A stretch of 5,057 bases of DNA, taken from assembly GCA_021792355.1 (NCBI GenBank), contig JAJYUV010000075.1, forward strand, positions 1 through 5,057, read 5' to 3'. The position numbers and the translations under genes were made by a program. Below the pieces are notes generated by a model. The model searched no databases, was not told the origin of the DNA, and saw only the letters and a list, made by a program, of their open reading frames with translations. Below, piece by piece: positions 1-4,145 of this stretch; position 1 is the stretch's first letter; every line of letters starts with the position of its first letter. This stretch comes from Thermoplasmata archaeon (GTDB lineage Archaea; Thermoplasmatota; Thermoplasmata; Thermoplasmatales; GCA-001856825).

Positions 1-1
1 C

Positions 2-622
2 AGTCTGCCAAACGGATTACCAGTAATTAACACCAAATATGTTTCTGGAAGATACAAAATTGGGAAGATGACGATAAAGGGAGAATATGAGACAGACAGG
101 GAACTAAATTCAAGGTTAGTAGAAAAGTCAAAACATTTTGTGAAGACTAATTTTGTAACATCAGAGGGTAAGTTGTCCACTTTTCCGGTAGATTTCGGGA
201 CGTTGATCCCTCTCAAGTTCTTTGGTAAGAAAAAGATTTCAATGCTCGGTCAATGGAGGACTTCCAGACGCTCTGAACTAATTAGCCTCGGGAAAAAGAT
301 GTTTGAAGTGGTCTCTGACTCAGAAAGGAAGATTTCAGTAGTGTTCAGCGCGGATCAGGCGCATACTCATTCTAAGTCCGGTCCTTACGGGTACGATTCC
401 AGAGCTAAATTGTACGATAAAATGATGGTCAAAGCACTGGAAAGTAACAGATTTGAAAAAATAATAGCTTTGAACGACGTCTTCATAAATGGGGCTAAAC
501 CAGATAGCTACTGGAATTTGCTGATGTTTCACGGGTTTGTGACTTGTGGGGGGCTCCTTCCTAAATTCCATTACTACTACCTCCAAGAATACTTTGGCAT
601 GTTGCTCGCAACGGCCGAATGA
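2..622 (+). CDS. LigB-family extradiol ring-cleavage dioxygenase, catalytic subunit (5' end outside window)
   Basis: Class III extradiol dioxygenases of the LigB family open catecholic rings using a non-haem metal; the substrate here cannot be told. The frame is open from the left edge (206 residues visible), so the ATG at 68 is internal (visible residue 23), not the start; family members are usually about 270-300 residues. Recognisable landmarks, in visible numbering: VDFGTLIPL at about 63-71, matching the family's 'DHGtxxPL' segment; SADQAHTH at 116-123, matching the 'SgDlSH' strand that carries a catalytic His; GPYGYD at 127-132; and AKPDSYWN at 165-172, typical of the C-terminal half. Glu196 near the C-terminus is a candidate metal ligand. 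The first metal-binding His would lie in the missing part. The DHG histidine is replaced by Phe. It ends 40 bases before a tRNA. Other members of this fold (Memo-like proteins) are not dioxygenases, so the reaction is inferred. Confidence 0.8.
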   Translation, partial: SLPNGLPVINTKYVSGRYKIGKMTIKGEYETDRELNSRLVEKSKHFVKTNFVTSEGKLSTFPVDFGTLIPLKFFGKKKISMLGQWRTSRRSELISLGKKMFEVVSDSERKISVVFSADQAHTHSKSGPYGYDSRAKLYDKMMVKALESNRFEKIIALNDVFINGAKPDSYWNLLMFHGFVTCGGLLPKFHYYYLQEYFGMLLATAE

Positions 623-630
623 CCAAAGAA

Positions 631-642
631 AAAATTATTATT
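631..642 (+). promoter_or_regulatory. TATA-like box for tRNA-Val
   Basis: The A/T run AAAATTATTATT is centred near 637, about 26 bases before the tRNA 5' end at 663. A purine-rich stretch (CCAAAGAA, 623-630) sits just upstream, where an archaeal BRE is expected. The spacing fits an archaeal TBP/TFB promoter with transcription beginning at or just before the tRNA. It lies just after the dioxygenase stop codon, so the tRNA probably has its own promoter. Inferred from spacing and composition only. Confidence 0.45.
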
Positions 643-662
643 CAAGCAATACTGACGACTAA

Positions 663-735
663 GGGCTCGTGGTCTAGCGGCTATGACGTCTCCCTGACAC
701 GGAGGAGATCACCGGTTCGAATCCGGTCGGGCCCA
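663..735 (+). tRNA. tRNA-Val (anticodon GAC)
   Basis: A complete 73-base cloverleaf. The acceptor arm GGGCTCG (663-669) pairs with CGGGCCC (728-734), with one G-U pair. The D-arm is 672-687 with G18G19 at 679-680. The anticodon stem TCTCC (689-693) pairs with GGAGG (701-705) around the loop CTGACAC, giving anticodon GAC at 696-698, which reads the valine codon GUC and, without modification, GUU. The variable loop is AGATC, and its last C (710) can make the Levitt pair with G677. The T-arm is ACCGG-TTCGAAT-CCGGT (711-727). The discriminator is A735 and the bases that follow are CTGCA, so CCA is not encoded and must be added by CCA-adding enzyme. There is no intron. Confidence 0.97.
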
Positions 736-780
736 CTGCACTTTTGGATCATTATGAATCACGTATTTACAGGAAGGACA

Positions 781-793
781 GTTTTTCGTTTTG
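781..793 (+). terminator. T-rich tract, possible tRNA terminator
   Basis: Archaeal RNA polymerase commonly stops at T-runs on the non-template strand. Two adjacent runs, GTTTTT and CGTTTT, lie about 46-57 bases after the tRNA, and a shorter CTTTT lies at 740-745. Either could end the tRNA transcript. The rest of 736-871 shows only a 14-codon ATG frame at 754, which I do not believe is a gene. Confidence 0.25.
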
Positions 794-820
794 CGTAAAA
801 GTCACAAAAGACTTGTATCA

Positions 821-830
821 TTCATATAGA
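821..830 (+). promoter_or_regulatory. Possible TATA box for the 872 membrane-protein gene
   Basis: TTCATATAGA is the most TATA-like sequence between the tRNA and the next plus-strand gene. It would place transcription start near 852, giving a leader of about 20 bases to the ATG at 872 or about 53 to the ATG at 905. Unlike the other promoters here it does not land on a start codon, so the assignment is weak. Confidence 0.25.
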
Positions 831-871
831 AAGAATGGTCCCGAGAAAAAACTAAGTATTCACTTTCCGAT

Positions 872-1366
872 ATGCTGAGAGTATGTATGCACTCGAATGA
901 TAATATGGCGTTTGCGGCTCGAAGCAAAGGTAGTTCAACGGGTAGGACCCTCGTAGTGATCGGTGGTTTATTGCTCATTTCCCAAGTTGTCATTCTGCTC
1001 ACATTCAACATTGAAGCCTACCAATCTCTTCCGTCACTAAACCCCCAGAGTCTGCAAGCCTCGAAGTTCTTTGGTGTCGAGACTGTTCTGGTGCTGCTTA
1101 TGATCGCTTCTTCGGTTGTTACTTATAAACATTCTTCATTCAGGTCCATCATCGCTTATATCCCCTTGATCTCTATTTCAGCAATCATTCTACTTGATGA
1201 ATATATGACAATACCATCCATGGGCGGCTCCCCAACCCAAGTGGTGATTCAGGTACTCTCAATCTTCGTGATTCCAGCAGACAATTTCGTAATGGGTGGA
1301 GGAATCATATTGGCTCTGGCAGGTTCTGTTATGACAATAGTTAGATTTACGAAGAGCAACCGTTGA
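872..1366 (+). CDS. Unrecognised small integral membrane protein, four predicted helices
   Basis: I do not recognise a family. The protein is 164 residues from the ATG at 872. Hydrophobic segments lie at about 27-45, 68-85, 91-108 and 123-157; the last is long and broken by PADN, so it may be a re-entrant or split helix. The termini (RSKGSSTGR, RFTKSNR) and the short loop YKHSSFR are positively charged, while the longer loops NIEAYQ... and LDEYMTIP... are not. This predicts both ends in the cytoplasm by the positive-inside rule. The start is uncertain: ATGs at 872, 887 and 905 are in frame and none has a good ribosome-binding site. The one at 905 gives MAFAARSKG..., a more ordinary N-terminus 11 residues shorter. 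No catalytic or metal-binding motif is visible. It stands alone, facing the antiporter gene in convergent orientation. Confidence 0.75.
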   Translation: MLRVCMHSNDNMAFAARSKGSSTGRTLVVIGGLLLISQVVILLTFNIEAYQSLPSLNPQSLQASKFFGVETVLVLLMIASSVVTYKHSSFRSIIAYIPLISISAIILLDEYMTIPSMGGSPTQVVIQVLSIFVIPADNFVMGGGIILALAGSVMTIVRFTKSNR

Positions 1367-1397
1367 ATGACATTTAAGGAATTCGTCAAAGAGATTA

Positions 1398-1550
1398 GTG
1401 AATGGAATTGAAAATCCAGGGACGGAGAAACAATTACCAAAGAAGATAACGGAAGGTGCCGTAGTTGTTGGACTGAAATATCTACGGAGAAAATGTGATT
1501 TCGGCAACTATGAACTTGTTATTTCTGGGTCTTTGTCGCTTCAGATGTAG
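1398..1550 (+). CDS. Doubtful small ORF between convergent genes (50 codons, GTG start)
   Basis: A frame open from 1371 to the TAG at 1548-1550 encodes a protein-like, soluble, basic sequence including TEKQLPKKITEGAVVVGLKY and CDFGNYELVI. The only usual start in it is GTG at 1398. Its last 32 bases overlap, in antisense, the end of the antiporter gene. Just upstream, an ATG at 1367 abuts the membrane-protein stop and opens a different frame (MTFKEFVKEISEWN, stop at 1409-1411). One base of shift would join the two into a protein of about 60 residues. It could be a small real gene, a frameshifted one, or chance; I recognise no homologue. Confidence 0.25.
   Translation: MNGIENPGTEKQLPKKITEGAVVVGLKYLRRKCDFGNYELVISGSLSLQM
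1459..1487. repeat. Inverted repeat CCGTAG / CTACGG between convergent genes
   Basis: Arms at 1459-1464 and 1482-1487 pair perfectly over 6 bp around a 17-base loop. The position, about 32 bases beyond the antiporter stop on the minus strand, would suit a transcription-end structure. The stem is short and the loop large, and it also lies within the doubtful small ORF, so its significance is low. Confidence 0.2.
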
Positions 1551-2757
1551 TCGTTCCAATAACAGTGGTTGGAGAAATGTACTTTCGTGAAATAGCAGAA
1601 AATAAGAGGGATCCAGACAGTATCGTAAATATTACCACGTAAAATAAGATGTTACCAAACAGTCCGAAAACCGATGGATCAGTTGAAAGCAGTATTCCTG
1701 CGAGAACTATCACGGTAGAACCTCTCTGGACGAAAGAAGAAACTAAAAGGGAGTCCTTGCCGAACCACTTGGTAGCTCCCTGTACGGAGAATACCTCAAT
1801 GAATCTGATTGCAACAAGAATCGCGACCAATAGCAGCGCTACTAATAAGCCATAGAAATCGAAAATGTTCACCAATATTCCTATGTATACGTAGAAGAGG
1901 GTCATTACAAAAAAAATGATCTCTGAATTGAAATAACTAAGCGACTCATTATCGATGATTCCTGAAATTTTGACTACCTTTGACACTGGACGTGAATTCG
2001 CTATGATTACCGAAAACACGAAAATAGTGAGAATTGCAGATGCTCCGATTATATCGGATACACCCCAAAGAGCAAACAGCACGGCTACTGTGGCAATGTA
2101 GTAGTGTGGTGTCAGCGCTTGACGCAGAACTAACAGCCAGACTATTCCAGCGACGCCTCCCAATATTAACGCTTCAGAAATGCTTCCGAAAAGATAGCCT
2201 GCCAGTCCAACCAAACTGGACTGTTGATTCATAATACTAAGTATTAAGAGAACTACTATTATGTTCATGACGGAGTTCATTATCGTTTCCACTTCAATAG
2301 TGTGCTTCACACGCTCGTCCAGATTTACTCTCGACATCAGTGGAACAATAAAAGTAACAGAATTCTCGCTAAGGACCGCAGCAAGTAGCAAGGAATCGAG
2401 AAGTGGTATCTTTAGAAAGAAATAGAGTATAGGGGTCGTGATACCAATGACGAAAACGAGATCTAATGCAGCTATTACAACTCCTCTGGAAACAGTAACC
2501 CCAAATTTTTGGATATCGAGCTTCAACAATCCGCCGAACACTATAAGAATTAAGGCGACCGTGCCTACAAATCCCAGAAGGTCCCTCATAATTGAAAGAT
2601 AAACCCCTGGAATAATGCCCGCATAATGGAGAGCTATTCCAATGAGCAAGAGAAGCAGCATGTCGGGAATTTTCTTCTTCCTAAATGCAATTTCTCCGAC
2701 GAACCCTAATAGCATTATCCCTGCGAGGAGTAACAGCAGCTCATTGGTAGTAATCAA
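1519..2757 (-). CDS. CPA-superfamily cation/proton antiporter (NhaP/Kef-like) with atypical ion-site residues
   Basis: A polytopic inner-membrane transporter of 412 residues, expected to exchange Na+ or K+ for H+. Nearly the whole length is hydrophobic helices, about 12-13. Family landmarks: FGGLLKL at 74-80, GASAILTIFVFSVIIAN at 238-254, and VQRGSTVIVLAG at 343-354, matching the 'RG' helix of CPA1 proteins. At the ion site the usual TDP is SEN (130-132) and the usual ExxxND is ETIMNS (157-162), so the normally essential aspartate is Ser162. There is no C-terminal TrkA or cytosolic regulatory domain; only a short hydrophilic tail follows the last helix. The start is TTG at 2757-2755; an in-frame stop lies 15 bases upstream, and the first ATG (residue 15) would cut the first helix. 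The TTG sits about 26 bases from a TATA-like box. The fold is sure; ion and direction are not. Confidence 0.87.
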   Translation of the reverse strand: MITTNELLLLLAGIMLLGFVGEIAFRKKKIPDMLLLLLIGIALHYAGIIPGVYLSIMRDLLGFVGTVALILIVFGGLLKLDIQKFGVTVSRGVVIAALDLVFVIGITTPILYFFLKIPLLDSLLLAAVLSENSVTFIVPLMSRVNLDERVKHTIEVETIMNSVMNIIVVLLILSIMNQQSSLVGLAGYLFGSISEALILGGVAGIVWLLVLRQALTPHYYIATVAVLFALWGVSDIIGASAILTIFVFSVIIANSRPVSKVVKISGIIDNESLSYFNSEIIFFVMTLFYVYIGILVNIFDFYGLLVALLLVAILVAIRFIEVFSVQGATKWFGKDSLLVSSFVQRGSTVIVLAGILLSTDPSVFGLFGNILFYVVIFTILSGSLLFSAISRKYISPTTVIGTTTSEATKTQK

Positions 2758-2778
2758 TACATTCGCATATCACGGTCT

Positions 2779-2788
2779 GTTATAATCC
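2779..2788 (-). promoter_or_regulatory. TATA-like box for the antiporter gene
   Basis: On the minus strand GGATTATAAC is centred at about 2783, roughly 26 bases before the TTG start at 2757. Purine-rich GTGATAAG lies just upstream as a possible BRE. This spacing predicts a leaderless transcript beginning at the TTG and supports that codon as the true start. Confidence 0.45.
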
Positions 2789-2807
2789 TTATCACTTGAA
2801 GAGATAA

Positions 2808-2993
2808 AATAAGGGTAAACTTGCTAAAGAGCTAGAAGCAGTGGCATACAAGGCTAGAAATGATATCGAGAGAGAAAAAGAGATTAAAGACTATGTCTTC
2901 GAAGGAAAATTGTTAACTGGTGTTTTTGGAACCTGGTTTCCCGATGCAACTCCGAGAAACGAGGTAGATTACATTATCACTGTTTTGGAATAG
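2808..2993 (+). pseudogene. Plus-strand coding remnant without a convincing start (about 61 codons)
   Basis: Between the divergent antiporter promoter and the dehydratase 3' end, one plus-strand frame reads like a genuine protein C-terminus. It has a charged helix-like part (AKELEAVAYKARNDIEREKE), then IKDYVFEGKLLTGVFGTWF, then PDATPRNEVDYIITVLE and TAG at 2991-2993. Upstream the frame closes at TAA 2805-2807, and no ATG lies within it; the only usual start is GTG at 2841, which would give 50 residues. It therefore looks like the 3' piece of a lost gene, or a small gene with a non-standard start. The ending faintly recalls the C-terminal 'EEVDYvvevL' of class V aminotransferases, but I would not assign a family. 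An 8-bp inverted repeat follows the stop at once. Confidence 0.4.
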
Positions 2994-3014
2994 AACTTTC
3001 TTAGAGAGAAAGTT
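2994..3014. repeat. Perfect 8-bp inverted repeat, possible transcription-end hairpin
   Basis: AACTTTCT (2994-3001) and AGAAAGTT (3007-3014) pair perfectly around the 5-base loop TAGAG. It begins on the first base after the TAG that closes the coding remnant, and a short T-run (TTTT, 3020-3023) follows. It could end plus-strand transcription of the remnant, or minus-strand readthrough from the dehydratase, whose stop lies 62 bases away. A separate 8-bp palindrome, TCTCGAGA, lies at 3036-3043 between the two. Confidence 0.4.
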
Positions 3015-3075
3015 GTGCATTTTCTGAAGAACAATTCTCGAGAGACATAGTGAAATTCCGAGAGGAACGGTGGAA

Positions 3076-4041
3076 TCATCCATTTGCAAGTAGGGCCTCG
3101 ATTTCGCTTTGTGGAGAGTTACCTCCGGTGATGATAAGAGCAACTTGTTTGCCCTTTAGTCGATCAGCAAGTTTGAGTTCAGCAGCGAGAGTGGAAGCAG
3201 ATGCTGACTCCGGAATCATCTTGGTCCGTTCAGCTAGCAGTTTCCATGCGTTTCTAATATCGTCATCTCTGACAAGGACGAAATCGTCGAGCAATTCTCT
3301 CATTATGGACTGAGTGTATTCAAAACTCTCACCTGTTGCCACACCCTCAGCATAACTATTGTTTTCAGCGGATTCAGGCCTTCCACTTTTCCAAGATCTG
3401 AATGCAGCTGGAGATTTTTCTGATTGAACTCCTATCACCTCTATCCCTTTGCTTATGGCCTTCGCCACAACCGACGCACCACAAGCTCCACTTCCCCCAC
3501 CTACTGGTACAATTATCACCTCAATGTCGGGATTCTCGCGAAGCAATTCCAAAGTGTGAGTGCCCACTCCAGCGATCAGCATTGGTTCATTTGCAGAATG
3601 AATATACCTGTACCCATTTTCCGAAGCTAGTTCCTCTGCTTTTTTCCTGGCGTCGTCAAATTTTGCCCCATGGAATATTACTTCGGCTCCTAAGTCTTGT
3701 GTGAACTTCACCTTCTTTTGATTCGAATTTTCAGGCATGACTATTCTGGACTTGACTCCGTATAGTCTTGACGCATAGGCTACACCCTGCGAGAAATTAC
3801 CTGTCGAAGCCGCAATGACACCTGCATTTTTTTCTTCTCTGTTAAGCTGAGAAATCAGGTATGTCGCTCCACGAACTTTGAATGAGGAAGTTGGAAGTAG
3901 GTTATCCAGTTTTAAGAAAGTCGTCACTGAGGGAATAATATCCGGGTTCACTCTTACTACTGGACTCGGGAAGAAATGACATCTTAATACTTTCTCCGCC
4001 TTTAAAACATCACGCAGTTCTGGCTTTGCAAGTGTAGTCAT
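3076..4041 (-). CDS. Threonine/serine dehydratase-like PLP enzyme (fold-type II, no ACT domain)
   Basis: Expected to deaminate L-threonine to 2-oxobutanoate (and/or serine to pyruvate) in the cytosol, feeding isoleucine synthesis or threonine breakdown. The 321 residues hold only the catalytic domain. Visible motifs: SSFKVRGA at 52-59, with Lys55 as the PLP Schiff-base lysine; STGNFSQGVAYA at 79-90, with Asn82 contacting the cofactor; the phosphate-binding glycine loop PVGGGSGACG at 179-188; EGVATGESFEYTQSI at 232-246; and IPESASAST at 276-284, matching the family's 'aEgAGAa'. ITGGNS at 304-309 is the C-terminal cofactor loop. No ACT-type regulatory domain follows, so allosteric control by isoleucine is not expected. 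The ATG at 4041 lies about 26 bases from a TATA-like box. Serine racemase or another beta-family ammonia-lyase is possible; the fold is certain. Confidence 0.87.
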   Translation of the reverse strand: MTTLAKPELRDVLKAEKVLRCHFFPSPVVRVNPDIIPSVTTFLKLDNLLPTSSFKVRGATYLISQLNREEKNAGVIAASTGNFSQGVAYASRLYGVKSRIVMPENSNQKKVKFTQDLGAEVIFHGAKFDDARKKAEELASENGYRYIHSANEPMLIAGVGTHTLELLRENPDIEVIIVPVGGGSGACGASVVAKAISKGIEVIGVQSEKSPAAFRSWKSGRPESAENNSYAEGVATGESFEYTQSIMRELLDDFVLVRDDDIRNAWKLLAERTKMIPESASASTLAAELKLADRLKGKQVALIITGGNSPQSEIEALLANG

Positions 4042-4062
4042 CCGGTACTTAGAATGTGCTCT

Positions 4063-4071
4063 GTAAATAAC
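4063..4071 (-). promoter_or_regulatory. TATA-like box for the dehydratase gene
   Basis: On the minus strand GTTATTTAC (centre about 4067) lies 26 bases before the ATG at 4041, with purine-rich GAGAAAGTA just upstream as a possible BRE. The spacing again predicts a leaderless transcript. The box shows the dehydratase probably has its own promoter despite following the propeller gene in the same direction. Confidence 0.4.
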
Positions 4072-4096
4072 TACTTTCTCTCATATCTTCTACACT

Positions 4097-4128
4097 CGAA
4101 TTACCAGATCTCAAGAGATTCGAATTCG
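4097..4128. repeat. Imperfect two-part hairpin between propeller and dehydratase genes
   Basis: The outer arms CGAATT (4097-4102) and AATTCG (4123-4128) pair over 6 bp. Inside them GATCTC (4107-4112) faces GAGATT (4115-4120), a second stem with one G-T pair and a very tight loop. The internal bulges are ACCA and CG. It starts about 17 bases beyond the propeller-gene stop and lies upstream of the dehydratase promoter on the same strand. It could be an end-of-transcript structure or an operator; no T-run follows it on the minus strand. Confidence 0.35.
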
Positions 4129-4145
4129 CAGAGATTGATACTTTG

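Noticed and set aside
68..622. ATG at 68 as the start of the dioxygenase
   Set aside because: The same frame is open to the left edge for 22 more codons, and a 184-residue product would lack the N-terminal metal ligand of the family.
799..814. Inverted repeat AAGTC / GACTT after the tRNA
   Set aside because: Only 5 bp with a 6-base loop; expected by chance and not placed near a gene end.
736..871. Integration (att) site at the tRNA 3' end
   Set aside because: No repeat of the tRNA 3' sequence is found elsewhere in the window and no integrase gene is present.
1259..1507. Minus-strand open frames across the end of the membrane-protein gene
   Set aside because: Their sequences are antisense shadows of the plus-strand gene, have no family features and overlap each other in two frames.
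3402..3704. Plus-strand open frame of 100 codons inside the dehydratase gene
   Set aside because: It is antisense to well-conserved cofactor motifs of the dehydratase and its translation is low in charged helix-like sequence; a shadow.
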